Made by a program: the position numbers and the translations under genes. The notes under the pieces were generated by a model, which had not been told where the DNA came from, did not search any database, and saw nothing but the letters and a program-made list of their open reading frames with translations. DNA of 64,000 nt from Enhydrobacter sp. (GTDB taxonomy: Bacteria; Pseudomonadota; Alphaproteobacteria; Reyranellales; Reyranellaceae): NCBI GenBank assembly GCA_025808875.1, contig CP075528.1, positions 2,168,473-2,232,472 of the forward strand, written 5' to 3'. Below are positions 44,609-54,253 of this stretch, in pieces. Every line of letters starts with the position of its first letter. Positions within the stretch are counted from its first letter, which is position 1.

Positions 44609-45488
44609 GAACCTCGCGCTCCTCGTGGGTCGCGAAGAAGCGGCTGCCCACGCCGCGCTGGTTCTCATAGATCGAGCCCTGATGGTCGGCCGGGGGCAAC
44701 GGCAGGCGCACCGGCGCGGCAGAGAGGCGCGGCTCGATGGTCGGCTCGCCGAGCACGAGGCGGCGATTGAAATCCTCGAAGTCGGCGACCCCGAGCAGCG
44801 GCCAGGCATCGGCCGCCGTGTATTCGTGCAGCAGCAGCCGACGCTGGCGATTGGAGCGGTTCAGCGCCGAGCCATGCACGAGCCGGGCATGATGGATCGT
44901 CATCGACCCCGCCGGGCCGGTGAGCGGCACGGCCTTGGAAAAATCCAGGCCGCAGGCCTCGGGATCCATGGCGCCGCAGAACCGGCCTTCGGCATGGTGA
45001 TCGTAGGTGGGACCATGGTGCGTGCCCGGCAGCACGAGCAGCGGGCCGTTGTCGAGGTCGCAGTCGTCGAGGTAGATGCCGGTCGCCAGCACGTCGTCGT
45101 TGGTGTGCGGATAGAACGCCCAGTCCTGGTGCCACTCGACCGGCGAGCCGTAGCCCGCCGACTTCATGTTGAGCTTGCCGCCGTACAACCTGATGTTCGG
45201 CCCGATCAGCTGCGAGAGGATCGACGTGATCCTGGAGTCGCGTGTTAGCGCCCTGAAGAACTCGTAGCGCCGGAAGATCACCGGCTTGAGCCGGCGCACG
45301 CGCGGCAGCGCGGGGCTGTGGCTGGGCTCGAGATCGTAGAGGTCGTCGTTGGCCGCGACGCCGCGGGCCTCCTCGACGATCCGGTCGGTGAGGGCACGCA
45401 ATTGGGCGAGTTGCTCGCCCTCGATCAGCCGCGGGATCACGAGGTAGCCGTCGCGGCGATAGGCTTCTATCTGGTCCGGCGTGAGCAT
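44598..45488 (-). CDS. Phytanoyl-CoA dioxygenase (PhyH) family protein
   Basis: A 296-residue Fe(II)/2-oxoglutarate dioxygenase of the PhyH family. The iron ligands are seen as His-x-Asp in VEWHQDWAFYPH and a distal His in ARLVHGSALNRS; the 2-oxoglutarate Arg lies soon after (NRQRRLLL). Members hydroxylate acyl-CoAs, amino acids or small secondary metabolites; substrate unknown here. ATG 45488 is chosen over the longer frame. It is divergent from another dioxygenase-like gene and heads a PhyH-YceI-cytochrome b561 transcript. Confidence 0.88.
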   Translation of the reverse strand: MLTPDQIEAYRRDGYLVIPRLIEGEQLAQLRALTDRIVEEARGVAANDDLYDLEPSHSPALPRVRRLKPVIFRRYEFFRALTRDSRITSILSQLIGPNIRLYGGKLNMKSAGYGSPVEWHQDWAFYPHTNDDVLATGIYLDDCDLDNGPLLVLPGTHHGPTYDHHAEGRFCGAMDPEACGLDFSKAVPLTGPAGSMTIHHARLVHGSALNRSNRQRRLLLHEYTAADAWPLLGVADFEDFNRRLVLGEPTIEPRLSAAPVRLPLPPADHQGSIYENQRGVGSRFFATHEEREVRAV

Positions 45489-45532
45489 GCGAAAGCATAG
45501 CACGAGACGGAGCCTTGGCCGATAATCACCAA

Positions 45533-46165
45533 ATGGCGATCCGTGCCCTCTTTCCGACACAGGTCTATCGCGCCGCACTCGGCGGAAAGGGGTGGCCGCG
45601 TTTCCAGGCCGCGCTTGCCGACGAGTGCCGCAGCCTCGCCGTGTCGGACGCCGCCGGGCGGCGCTGGTCAGCGCGACACTATCTCGGTGGCTATACCTCC
45701 TATGGCTCGCTCGACCGCCTGCACCTCGTCTCCTCGCTGTTCGCCGACCTCGCGCGGCGCCTGCGGCCGCACGTCGAATCGTTCGCCCGCGCGCTGCACT
45801 ACGATCTGCGCGGGCGCGCCCTGACGATGACCGACTGCTGGGTGAACGTCATGCCGGCGGGCGTGGTTCACTCGCTGCACCTGCACCCCGCCTCGTTCGT
45901 CAGCGGCACCTACTACGTGACGGTGCCGAAGGGAGCGGGGGCGCTGAAGTTGGAGGATCCCAGGCTGCCGGCCTTCATGGCGGCGCCGCCGCGCCGCTCG
46001 GACGCACCGGCCTCCCACCAACATTTCGTGAGCCTGCCCGCGCGGGCGGGCGACGTGATATTGTTCGAGAGCTGGCTGCGCCACGAGGTGCCGCCGGCGC
46101 GGTATGCCGGCGAGCGGATTTCGGTCAGCTTCAACTACGCCTGCGCCGCCAAGCCCCGACGCTGA
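45533..46165 (+). CDS. 2OG-Fe(II) oxygenase-like protein (TIGR02466 family)
   Basis: A 210-residue protein of the TIGR02466-type 2-oxoglutarate oxygenases. Probable iron ligands are in HSLHLHPASFVSG and LFESWLRHEVPP, with the 2-oxoglutarate Arg in ERISVSFNY. The N terminus FPTQVYRA is typical. ATG 45533 gives the family N terminus; TTG 45515 is an alternative. Substrate unknown. It is divergent from the PhyH gene, with 44 bp between the starts. Confidence 0.8.
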   Translation: MAIRALFPTQVYRAALGGKGWPRFQAALADECRSLAVSDAAGRRWSARHYLGGYTSYGSLDRLHLVSSLFADLARRLRPHVESFARALHYDLRGRALTMTDCWVNVMPAGVVHSLHLHPASFVSGTYYVTVPKGAGALKLEDPRLPAFMAAPPRRSDAPASHQHFVSLPARAGDVILFESWLRHEVPPARYAGERISVSFNYACAAKPRR

Positions 46166-46176
46166 GGACCCGCCCC

Positions 46177-46992
46177 ATGCGCCTGCTGCTCGTCTGCCTG
46201 TCGCTGCTCCTCGCCGGCACCGCCGCGCGCGCCGACGACGAGATGCCGATCTTCGACGCGCACCTGCACTACAGCCACGACGCCTGGCAGGTCGTGCCGC
46301 CCGCGGCCTTCATCGAGATCCTCAGGAAGGCGGGCGTGCGCCGCGCCCTGGTGTCGAGCTCGAACAACGAGGGCACGCGCATGCTGCAGGAGGTCGCGCC
46401 CGAGCGCATCATCGCCGAACTGCGGCCGTATCGTTCGCGCGGCGAGCTTTCCTCGTGGCTGCGCGACACGACGGTCCTGCCCTTCCTCGAAGACCTGCTG
46501 GCGCGGCGCAAGTACGTCGCCATCGGCGAGTTCCACGTGTTCGGCGCCGACGCCGACCTGCCCAACGTGCGCGGCGTCGTGGCTCTGGCGAAGAAGCACG
46601 GCCTGTGGCTGCACTCGCACTCCGATTCCGCTGCGGTCGAGCGCCACTTCCAGCAGGATCCCGACGCCAAGGTGCTGTGGGCCCATTCGGGATTCGATTC
46701 TCCATCCAACGTGGCGGCGATGCTGCGACGCTATCGCAATCTCTACTGCGACCTCGCGTTCCTCACCGCGCACGCGTCGAACGGCAAGGTGACGACCGGC
46801 TGGCGCGAGTTGTTCCTCGAGTTCCCCGACCGCTTCATGGTCGGCACCGACACCTTCACGCCCGAGCGGCTGCATTACATCGTCGAACATGCGCGGTGGT
46901 CGCGTCAGTGGCTGTCGGACCTGCCGCGCGACGTCGCCGAGAAGATCGGTTTCCGCAACGGTGAGCGCCTGTTCGGCGGCTCGGGACAGTGA
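46177..46992 (+). CDS. Exported amidohydrolase-family protein
   Basis: A 271-residue TIM-barrel metal-dependent hydrolase with a Sec signal peptide (MRLLLVCLSLLLAGTAARA). Metal-site motifs are IFDAHLHYSHDAW, IGEFHVFG, LWLHSHSD, LWAHSGFD and VGTDTFTPER; this is the amidohydrolase-2 pattern, seen in decarboxylases and lactonases. Periplasmic location is unusual for that group. The next gene starts inside its stop codon (GTGA), suggesting that it works with the downstream YtkA-like and di-haem proteins. Confidence 0.87.
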   Translation: MRLLLVCLSLLLAGTAARADDEMPIFDAHLHYSHDAWQVVPPAAFIEILRKAGVRRALVSSSNNEGTRMLQEVAPERIIAELRPYRSRGELSSWLRDTTVLPFLEDLLARRKYVAIGEFHVFGADADLPNVRGVVALAKKHGLWLHSHSDSAAVERHFQQDPDAKVLWAHSGFDSPSNVAAMLRRYRNLYCDLAFLTAHASNGKVTTGWRELFLEFPDRFMVGTDTFTPERLHYIVEHARWSRQWLSDLPRDVAEKIGFRNGERLFGGSGQ

Positions 46993-47390
46993 GGCGTCTC
47001 TGCGGACTTGTCGCTGCCCTGCTCTCGACGCCCGTCTGGGCCAGCTGTCCGCTCGACCCCGGCGTCGGCACCGGCTGGGTTGCCTTTTCCAACCACTACA
47101 TGGTCGCCTTCCGGGCCGATCCTCTGCGAGTGGAGACGGGTGTGCCGTTCGCGCTGGTCATGAACGTCTGCAGCAAGAACGGGCAGCCGGCGGAACTGGT
47201 GGCGGTCGACGCCTGGATGCCCGAGCACAGGCACGGCATGAACTACAGGACGACGATCGTGCCCGGACAGGACGGCCGCTACAGGGTCGAGGGCCTGCTG
47301 TTCCACATGCCCGGCCGCTGGGAGGTGAATTTCGACGTTCGCTCCGGCGAGGAAACGGAACGGCTCAGTCACGACATCCTGCTCAACTGA
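46989..47390 (+). CDS. Exported YtkA-like domain protein
   Basis: A 133-residue secreted protein with a signal peptide (LCGLVAALLSTPVWA) and a beta-sandwich YtkA-like domain: FRADPLRVETGVPFALVMNVC, DAWMPEHRHGMNYRT and MPGRWEVNFDV. Such domains occur in copper-handling and electron-transfer clusters. The MPEHRHGM stretch offers Met/His metal ligands. GTG 46989 overlaps the upstream TGA. The di-haem peroxidase-like gene follows at once. Confidence 0.8.
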   Translation: MRRLCGLVAALLSTPVWASCPLDPGVGTGWVAFSNHYMVAFRADPLRVETGVPFALVMNVCSKNGQPAELVAVDAWMPEHRHGMNYRTTIVPGQDGRYRVEGLLFHMPGRWEVNFDVRSGEETERLSHDILLN

Positions 47391-47398
47391 CGTGCGCC

Positions 47399-48577
47399 TT
47401 GCTGTCGCTGCCGGCGTTCGTGACGATGCTCGTGTTGGCGCTCGCCGCCGCGCCTGCAACAGCGCGCGATACGGTTCACTGGACCGAGCCGGAGATTGCG
47501 CGGATCGCGAGCCACGGCCCGTGGCCGCCGGGGCCGGTGCGCGATCCGTCGAACCGTGTTGTCGGCAAGCCCGAAGCGGTCGCGCTGGGCCACCGCCTGT
47601 TCGACGATTCCCGTCTGTCGGCGGACGGCCGCATGGGCTGCGCCGATTGCCACCAGCCCGGCCGCGACTGGCGCGATGGCAGGCCGCTCGCGCGAGCCGG
47701 CGCCGAGCTGGACCGGCGCACGCAGTCCCTGTGGAACGTCGGCTATCTCCACTGGTTCGGCTGGGATGGCGCGGCCGACTCGCTTTGGATGCAGAGCCTG
47801 CGCCCGATCCTCGATCCGCGCGAGATGGGCGGCAGCCTGGCGGCGGTCGCCTCGCTGATACGCTCCGATCGTCAGTTGAGCTGCGGCTACGAGCGGGCGT
47901 TCGGTAGTGCACCGCCGTCCGAGGACGAGAAGGTCGTCGTCGATGTCGCCAAGGCGCTGGCGGCGTTCCAGGCGACACTGGTCTCGCCACGCACGCCGTT
48001 CGACGACTTCCGCGATGCGCTGGTCGCCGGCGACGCGGTGCGCGCCACCGCCTACCCGCAGGCGGCACAGCGCGGCCTCCGGATCTTCATCGGCAAGGGC
48101 GATTGCAGCACCTGCCATGTCGGGCCGCTGTTCACCAACGGCGAGTTCGGAGATGTCGGCATCCCGTTCTTCCGCAAGGACGGCAGCGTCGATCCCGGCC
48201 GCTTCGGCGGGTTGGAGAGGCTGCGGGCGAGTTCCTTCAATCGCCTCGGCGCGCACAGCGACGATGCCTCGGGGCGGGGCGCGATGCGCACGCGCCATGT
48301 CGAGCGCCAGCATCGGAACTACGGCGAATTCCGCGTGCCCGGCCTGCGCCAGGTCGGCCGCACGGGGCCCTACATGCACAACGGCAGCGTGGCGACGCTG
48401 GAGGACGTGGTGAAGCACTATTCGGAGGTCAGCCCCGACCGCCTGCACAGCGACGGCGTGCCCCTGGTCCGGCCGCTCGGACTGTCGAGCGAGGAGCGCT
48501 CCGATCTCGTCGCCTTCCTGCGCTCGCTCGACGCCGAGGTTCCGCCGATGCCGCCGCCGCCGGACTTGTGTCCTTGA
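47399..48577 (+). CDS. Di-haem cytochrome c peroxidase / MauG-family protein
   Basis: An exported protein of about 392 residues with two c-type haem sites, CADCH (residues 81-85) and CSTCH (236-240), in the pattern of bacterial cytochrome c peroxidases and MauG. MauG oxidises residues in a partner protein; peroxidases reduce hydrogen peroxide. C-terminal FRVPGLRQVGRTGPYMHNG is a family hallmark. The start is uncertain: TTG 47399 gives a good signal peptide, while GTG 47420 or ATG 47426 give short ones. Third gene of an amidohydrolase-YtkA-like cluster, convergent with ruvX. Confidence 0.88.
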   Translation: MLSLPAFVTMLVLALAAAPATARDTVHWTEPEIARIASHGPWPPGPVRDPSNRVVGKPEAVALGHRLFDDSRLSADGRMGCADCHQPGRDWRDGRPLARAGAELDRRTQSLWNVGYLHWFGWDGAADSLWMQSLRPILDPREMGGSLAAVASLIRSDRQLSCGYERAFGSAPPSEDEKVVVDVAKALAAFQATLVSPRTPFDDFRDALVAGDAVRATAYPQAAQRGLRIFIGKGDCSTCHVGPLFTNGEFGDVGIPFFRKDGSVDPGRFGGLERLRASSFNRLGAHSDDASGRGAMRTRHVERQHRNYGEFRVPGLRQVGRTGPYMHNGSVATLEDVVKHYSEVSPDRLHSDGVPLVRPLGLSSEERSDLVAFLRSLDAEVPPMPPPPDLCP

Positions 48578-48590
48578 GCCCGGCGGCGGA

Positions 48591-49067
48591 TCAACGCAGG
48601 CGGGCGAGGGCGCTTTCCAGGATCCAGGCGGCTGCCGCCGCGTCGACACGTTCTGCGCGTTTGGCGCGGCTCATGTCGTAGTCGTCGATCATGCCGCGGG
48701 TGACGGCGGCCGTGCTCATGCGCTCGTCCTGGAACGCGATGGGCAGGGTGGCGAGTTCTGCCGGCCCGTGCAGGGCAATGTTGACGGCGAACTGGCGCAC
48801 CGACTGGCAGCGCGGTCCCTCGCTACCGTCCATGTTCAGCGGCAGGCCGATCACGAGCCCCTTGATCTGGAACTGTCGTGCGAGATTGGCGAGCGAGTCG
48901 AGATCGGCACGGAGCTTGCCGCGCTTCACCGTCGAGTGAGGCGTTGCCAACCGCCTGGTCACGTCGGAGGTCGCAATACCGATCGTCTTGCTGCCGACGT
49001 CGAGACCCATCAGGCGGCCGTCCCCGCCGAGGCTCGTGCCGAATTCGTCGAGTGTCAGGACAGCCAT
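48591..49067 (-). CDS. ruvX: Putative Holliday junction resolvase / rRNA maturation nuclease RuvX (YqgF)
   Basis: A 158-residue RNase H-fold protein of the YqgF family, linked to 16S rRNA 5' processing and to Holliday junction resolution. Core motifs are GLDVGSKTIGIATSD (first acidic residue), IKGLVIGLPLNMDGSEGPRC and FQDERMSTAAVTR (second acidic residue), with DAAAAAWILE at the end. Its 5' end overlaps the upstream hydrolase stop by 13 bp. Confidence 0.95.
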   Translation of the reverse strand: MAVLTLDEFGTSLGGDGRLMGLDVGSKTIGIATSDVTRRLATPHSTVKRGKLRADLDSLANLARQFQIKGLVIGLPLNMDGSEGPRCQSVRQFAVNIALHGPAELATLPIAFQDERMSTAAVTRGMIDDYDMSRAKRAERVDAAAAAWILESALARLR

Positions 49068-49810
49068 GAAACGACGTCATCCGCGATGTCGCGCCATCCC
49101 GGCTGGCCGAGCACCCAATGGCCCTGCCCGGCATATTCCCGGTAGTGCGCCCTCGGGCCGAACAGGCGCGCCGCGCGGCGGACGACGCCGGGCGGCGTCA
49201 GCTTGTCCTTCTCCGCGGCCACGAAAAGCAAGGGAACGGTGACGCTTTTCGGATCGACCTTTGCGGCACGCCGCGAATCGAGCCAAGGCAGGGCGATCTC
49301 GAACAGCGCGCGTCCTGATTCATGGACGAAGGCTTCGGCGAGCGGTGTCGCCTCGGCCGGGTCCATGGTGTTGAAGGTATAGGCGAGTGACTCCGCCGTG
49401 GTCGCACGATGCGGCTTGCGCCACCAGCCCCAACTCAACTGGGTGCGCGCAAAGGCGGCGAGGTTCGAGGGGCGGATTGCGATCACGCTGGAAGGCGGCG
49501 CGGGGGTCAGCAGTACGCCCTTCGCGGCGAGCCCGCGCGCGCACAGCAGCAGGGCCAACAGTCCGCCCATCGAATGGCCGATCACGACCGGCTTCTCCGG
49601 CAGCTTGCGGATTTCCGCCTCGAGGTCGGCGATGTAGTCGAGCAGGCTGGTGGTGCCGAGACCGGCGGGGGCGACATGCGGCGGCGCGTCGTGATGGCGC
49701 AGGTCGGGAACCACCGTCTGCCAACCATGAGACTGGAGGAAGCCGCTCCAGTTGTTCCAGACGGCGGACGTCCCCCACATGCCGTGGATCACAAATGCCA
49801 AGCCAGCCAT
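49055..49810 (-). CDS. Alpha/beta hydrolase
   Basis: A 251-residue alpha/beta-hydrolase fold protein. The nucleophile elbow is VIGHSMGG, the oxyanion region is FVIHGMWGTS, and the catalytic Asp and His candidates are in FVAAEKDKLTPP and GQGHWVLG. No signal peptide. Substrate unknown; esterase, lipase and haloperoxidase-like enzymes share the pattern. It is upstream of ruvX and overlaps it by 13 bp. Confidence 0.88.
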   Translation of the reverse strand: MAGLAFVIHGMWGTSAVWNNWSGFLQSHGWQTVVPDLRHHDAPPHVAPAGLGTTSLLDYIADLEAEIRKLPEKPVVIGHSMGGLLALLLCARGLAAKGVLLTPAPPSSVIAIRPSNLAAFARTQLSWGWWRKPHRATTAESLAYTFNTMDPAEATPLAEAFVHESGRALFEIALPWLDSRRAAKVDPKSVTVPLLFVAAEKDKLTPPGVVRRAARLFGPRAHYREYAGQGHWVLGQPGWRDIADDVVSWLS

Positions 49811-49859
49811 GTACGCGGTTATAGGCTGACAGCCACGACAGGCAAGGTATGGTCGGTTC

Positions 49860-52376
49860 GTGTCGGAAATCTTCTATGTCCTGCTCGCGATCGCCGTCGT
49901 CCTGACGATCGTCAGCCTGCTGGTGCCCTTGGCGGAGCGGCTGCGGCTGCCGCATACCGTGCTTCTCGCGGTCACCGGCGTGACTCTGGGTCTGACCGGT
50001 TCCTGGTTCGCACGGGACGGCGTCAAGCTAGGCCCGGTGGGCGATCTTTTTGCCGGTCTCGAGCAGCTCGAGGTGGGCACCGACTACTTTCTGCCGCTCT
50101 TCCTGCCGCCGTTGCTGTTCACCGCCGGCCTGATGATCAACGTCCGACGGCTATGGGACGAAATCTCCGCCGTCCTGCTGATGGCGATCGTGGCGGTGGT
50201 GGTGTGCATCGTCGTGGTGGCGGGCGTGGTACACGTCGCCACCGGCGTCGACATCGTCGTGTGCATGCTGCTGGGGGCGATCGTCTCGACGACCGACCCG
50301 GCGGCGGTGATCGGCATCTTCCGCGACGTCGGCGCTCCCAAGCGACTCTCGATCCTCGCCGAGGGCGAGTCGTTGTTCAACGACGCGGTCGCCATCGCGA
50401 CCTTCACCTTCTGCATCCAATTCCTGGCGGCGAGGGCGTCGCCGGAAGTCTCGGGCGTTGCGTCTGAAGGGCTGGCAGGCCTCGTCCACCATTTCGTCTA
50501 CGAGTTCATCGGCGGCATAGTTTTCGGCGTGCTGATCGCGCGAGCTGCCGTTTTCATTCTGCCGCGTCTTGGGCATTCGAACGCGGCGATCGCCTCGGTG
50601 ACGGTGAGCCTCGCTTATCTCAGCTATCTGATCGCCGACCACTACCTCCAGGTTTCGGGTGTCGTGGCGGTCGTCATGGCGGCGCTCACCATCGCCGCCT
50701 ACGGTCCCACCCACCTCCATCCGCGGCAGTGGACGGCACTGCAGCAGATCTGGCACCAGCTCGAGTTCTGGAGCAACTGCCTGATTTTCGTGCTGGCCTC
50801 GATGGTGGCGGCGACGGTGCTGCCGCGAGTCGGCTGGTTCCACGTCTGGGGCATGTGCGCGGTCGCGGCGGGCGCGATGCTGGCGCGCACGCTGGTGGTG
50901 TTCGGCATGCTGCCGGTGCTCGAGCGCGTCCGCTTCGTGGCGCCGGTCGACGTCCGCTACAAGACGATCCTGGTGTGGGGTGGGTTGCGCGGTGCCGTGA
51001 CGATCGTACTCGCGATGGTCGCCGCGGGCGACGATCGCCTGCCGCAGTCGATTCGCGAATTCACCGCCTTGCTGGCCATCATGTTCGTGTTGTTCACGCT
51101 CTTCGTGAACGCAACCAGCCTCGGTGTCGTCATGCGCCTGCTCGGGCTCGACAAGCTGACCCATCTGGAGCTCGCGTTGCGCGACCGCGTTCTGGCGCTC
51201 TCGCGCATCAACGCCGAACGCCACCTCGAGGAGGTGATGCGGCGGCACAATGCGCTCGTCGACGGCATCGACGTGGATCCGGCGTCGGCCGGCGAGGCCA
51301 AGGTCGACGATACGCCGCCCGATCTGGCGCTCAGCCTGGAAGAGCGGCTGAGGGTCGGCCTGCTCACGCTCTGCACGCAGGAAAAAGAGCTCTACCTCGA
51401 GCTGTTCGAGCAGCAGACATTGTCCCGCCGGATGATCGCACGCTTCACGGCGCGGGCCGACCGCCTGATAGACGCGGTTCGCGACGGTGGCGCCACGGCT
51501 TATGTCGAAACCCTGCAGAAGTCCGCGCTGCCCGACCATTGGTTCCGGCTGGCTCTCTGGGCGCACCGCCGTCTGGGCTACGAGCATGCGCTGACGCGCG
51601 AACTCGCCGACCGCTTCGAAACCCTCATGGTCTCGCAGGACGTCCTGGCAGAGCTCGCCGTCTTCAATCTGCAGTCGGTGGCCGACCTGGTGGGACGGGA
51701 AGCCGAGGAGCGGCTCGGGCAGATGATCGACAATCGCCGCCGCTTCGTCGACGATGCCTTGCGGGCGCTGTCGCTGCAGTATCCGGGCTACGCCACCGCG
51801 ATCCGGGACCGTCAACTCGAGCGCGCCGCGATCCGCTTCACGTCCATGGAGTATGCCCAGCGCCTGCGCGATTCGGTGATTAGCCGTGAAGTCTACGATG
51901 ACCTGCGTGAGGAACTGAACGAGCGACGCAAGGCGGTGAGCGGCGACCTGCCGCTCGATCTCGGACTCCAATTGGCCGGCATGATCGAGCGCGTTCCGTT
52001 GTTCTCGGGGCTCGATGCGCAGGCGGTGCGTGAACTAGGGAAGAGTCTGCGGCCGGTCGTTGCGCTGCCCAATGAGAAGATCGTCGCGAAAGGGGGAGCG
52101 TCCGACGCGATGTACTTTATCGCGGCAGGCGCGGTGACAGTGCATGCGGCGGGGCGGCCGATCGTGCTCAGGGAAGGTGCGTTCTTCGGCGAGATGGGGC
52201 TGCTGAGCGACCAGCCGCGCAACGCCGACGTCGTTTCCCACGGCTACAGCCACCTGCTGATGCTGTCGCGGCGGGACTTTCGGGCGCTCCTCGGCAAGCG
52301 GCCGGACGTGCGCGGCGAGATCGAGGCCATGGCTGCGCGCCGTGTCGCCGAGAACGAGGGTCAGGCATCGCCGTAG
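49860..52376 (+). CDS. CPA1-type Na+/H+ antiporter with cyclic-nucleotide-binding domain
   Basis: An 838-residue cation/proton antiporter. Residues 1-430 hold about 12 membrane helices with the CPA1 motifs [16 protein letters not shown] and [12 protein letters not shown]. The remainder is cytoplasmic: helical region 430-690, then a cyclic-nucleotide-binding fold (about 695-815) with a phosphate-binding cassette [16 protein letters not shown]. This layout resembles plant SOS1 and the bacterial NhaP-cNMP group, so transport may respond to cAMP or cGMP. GTG 49860 is the start; no in-frame ATG gives the N-terminal helix. Divergent from the hydrolase gene. Confidence 0.92.
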   Translation: MSEIFYVLLAIAVVLTIVSLLVPLAERLRLPHTVLLAVTGVTLGLTGSWFARDGVKLGPVGDLFAGLEQLEVGTDYFLPLFLPPLLFTAGLMINVRRLWDEISAVLLMAIVAVVVCIVVVAGVVHVATGVDIVVCMLLGAIVSTTDPAAVIGIFRDVGAPKRLSILAEGESLFNDAVAIATFTFCIQFLAARASPEVSGVASEGLAGLVHHFVYEFIGGIVFGVLIARAAVFILPRLGHSNAAIASVTVSLAYLSYLIADHYLQVSGVVAVVMAALTIAAYGPTHLHPRQWTALQQIWHQLEFWSNCLIFVLASMVAATVLPRVGWFHVWGMCAVAAGAMLARTLVVFGMLPVLERVRFVAPVDVRYKTILVWGGLRGAVTIVLAMVAAGDDRLPQSIREFTALLAIMFVLFTLFVNATSLGVVMRLLGLDKLTHLELALRDRVLALSRINAERHLEEVMRRHNALVDGIDVDPASAGEAKVDDTPPDLALSLEERLRVGLLTLCTQEKELYLELFEQQTLSRRMIARFTARADRLIDAVRDGGATAYVETLQKSALPDHWFRLALWAHRRLGYEHALTRELADRFETLMVSQDVLAELAVFNLQSVADLVGREAEERLGQMIDNRRRFVDDALRALSLQYPGYATAIRDRQLERAAIRFTSMEYAQRLRDSVISREVYDDLREELNERRKAVSGDLPLDLGLQLAGMIERVPLFSGLDAQAVRELGKSLRPVVALPNEKIVAKGGASDAMYFIAAGAVTVHAAGRPIVLREGAFFGEMGLLSDQPRNADVVSHGYSHLLMLSRRDFRALLGKRPDVRGEIEAMAARRVAENEGQASP

Positions 52377-52439
52377 TCGGTTGCCCGAGCGGCCCAAACC
52401 CTGTACCAACCGCGCCGGATTTGGATCGCGGAGCAGAGG

Positions 52440-52757
52440 ATGTCGCTCGACAAGGACACGGTGGCGCGCATCGCGCGGCTCGCCCGTCTGAAGGTGCCAG
52501 AGGAGGAACTCGCGCCGCTGGCCAGCGAGCTGTCTGGAATTCTCGCCTGGATCGAGCAATTGAACGAGGTCGACACCGGCAACGTCGAGCCGTTGTCGAG
52601 CGTCTCCGACGTGACCCTGCCGATGCGCGCCGACAAGGTGACCGACGGCGGCATCGCCGGGAAGGTTCTGGCCAACGCCCCGGGCGGTGCGGTCTATATA
52701 GAACCGACCGACAAGAACGCCGGTGGCTTCTTCACCGTGCCGAAGGTGGTGGAATAG
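52440..52757 (+). CDS. gatC: Asp-tRNA(Asn)/Glu-tRNA(Gln) amidotransferase subunit C
   Basis: A 105-residue GatC, the small subunit that wraps around GatA and stabilises the GatCAB complex. The family pattern is clear: [16 protein letters not shown] near the N terminus, [16 protein letters not shown], and the C-terminal [16 protein letters not shown] lies just before ATG 52440. gatA follows after 2 bp. Confidence 0.97.
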   Translation: MSLDKDTVARIARLARLKVPEEELAPLASELSGILAWIEQLNEVDTGNVEPLSSVSDVTLPMRADKVTDGGIAGKVLANAPGGAVYIEPTDKNAGGFFTVPKVVE

Positions 52758-52759
52758 GC

Positions 52760-54232
52760 ATGGCCGCTCTCACCGATCTCACCGTCGCCGGCCTTCTGGA
52801 GGCGATGAAGAGGAAAGAGGCGAGTGCCGTCGAGGTGGCGGACGCGCACCTCAGGAAGCTCGACGAGCATCGTGCGCTCAACGCCTTCATCAAGGAGACG
52901 CCGGACCGGGCGCGCGAGATGGCCAAGGCCTCCGACGCGCGTCGCGCCAGGGGCGAGGCGGGCCTGCTCGAAGGCGTGCCGCTCGCCATCAAGGATCTGT
53001 TCTGCACCGACGGCGTGCAGACGACGGCCGCCTCGCACATCCTCGAAGGCTTCGTGCCCCAGTACGAGAGCACGGTGACCGCCAATTTGTGGAAGGCGGG
53101 CGCCGTCATGGTCGGCAAGACCAACCTCGACGAGTTCGCCATGGGCTCGTCGAACATGACGAGCCATTTCGGCGGCGTGGAGAATCCGTGGAAGCGCCGC
53201 GGCGACAACCGCAAGCTGGTGCCCGGCGGCTCGTCGGGCGGGTCGGCGGCGGCGGTCGCGGCCTACATGGTGCCGGGCAGCACCGGCACCGACACCGGCG
53301 GCTCGATCCGCCAACCGGCCGCGTTCTGCGGCATCGTCGGGCTGAAGCCGACCTACGGCCGCTGCTCGCGCTGGGGTGTCGTGGCGTTCGCGAGCTCACT
53401 CGACCAGCCCGGACCGTTCGCGCGCACTGTCGAGGACGCGGCGATCCTGCTGCAGGCGATGGCCGGGCACGATCCCAAGGACTCGACCTCGGCGCCGTTG
53501 CCGCTTCCCGACTTCGTCGCTGCCGCGCGCAACCCCGACATCAAGGGCATGAAGGTCGGCATTCCCAAGGAATACCGCGTCGACGGCACATCGCCCGAGA
53601 TCGTGGCGCTGTGGGACAAGGGCATGGCGATGCTGAAGGCGGCGGGGGCACAGCCCATCGAGGTGTCGCTGCCGCACACCAAGTACGCCCTGCCGGCCTA
53701 CTACATCGTGGCGCCGGCGGAGTGCTCGTCCAACCTCGCGCGCTACGACGGCGTGCGCTACGGCCTGCGCGTGCCCGGCAAGGACCTGATCGAGATGTAC
53801 CAGAACACGCGCGGGGCGGGCTTCGGCAAGGAAGTGCGCCGGCGCATCATGATCGGCACCTACGTGCTGTCGGCCGGCTACTACGACGCCTATTACAAGA
53901 AGGCGCAGCAGATCAGGTCGCTGATCGCGCGCGACTTCCGCGAGGCCTTCGAGAAGTGCGACGTGTTGCTGACGCCGACGGCGCCGACCGCGGCCTTCGC
54001 CGTCGGTGAGAAGATGGACGATCCGGTGACCATGTACCTCAACGACATGTTCACCATCCCTGCCTCGATGGCGGGCCTGCCCGGCATTTCGGTGCCGGCC
54101 GGCCTCGACAAGGACGGCCTGCCGCTCGGCCTGCAACTGATCGGCCGCGCCTTCGACGAGGAAACGATGCTGCGCGCAGCGGTAGCGCTCGAGAAGGCGG
54201 CGGGATTCACGGCAAGGGCGGCGGGGTACTAG
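52760..54232 (+). CDS. gatA: Asp-tRNA(Asn)/Glu-tRNA(Gln) amidotransferase subunit A
   Basis: A 490-residue amidase-signature glutaminase subunit. It frees ammonia from glutamine and passes it to GatB. The catalytic Lys is in [10 protein letters not shown], the cis-Ser and nucleophile Ser in the [13 protein letters not shown] and [14 protein letters not shown] motifs. It is translated right after gatC. gatB lies 3.6 kb further on behind an unrelated cassette. With the AspRS type seen at 8-10 kb, it should make Asn-tRNA(Asn) and probably Gln-tRNA(Gln). Confidence 0.97.
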   Translation: MAALTDLTVAGLLEAMKRKEASAVEVADAHLRKLDEHRALNAFIKETPDRAREMAKASDARRARGEAGLLEGVPLAIKDLFCTDGVQTTAASHILEGFVPQYESTVTANLWKAGAVMVGKTNLDEFAMGSSNMTSHFGGVENPWKRRGDNRKLVPGGSSGGSAAAVAAYMVPGSTGTDTGGSIRQPAAFCGIVGLKPTYGRCSRWGVVAFASSLDQPGPFARTVEDAAILLQAMAGHDPKDSTSAPLPLPDFVAAARNPDIKGMKVGIPKEYRVDGTSPEIVALWDKGMAMLKAAGAQPIEVSLPHTKYALPAYYIVAPAECSSNLARYDGVRYGLRVPGKDLIEMYQNTRGAGFGKEVRRRIMIGTYVLSAGYYDAYYKKAQQIRSLIARDFREAFEKCDVLLTPTAPTAAFAVGEKMDDPVTMYLNDMFTIPASMAGLPGISVPAGLDKDGLPLGLQLIGRAFDEETMLRAAVALEKAAGFTARAAGY

Positions 54233-54253
54233 GCGCGGGAGGAAAAGTAAGGG

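Noticed and set aside
46889..48577. 562-codon version of the di-haem gene
   Set aside because: The first 170 codons overlap the amidohydrolase and YtkA-like genes in another frame and have no family match.
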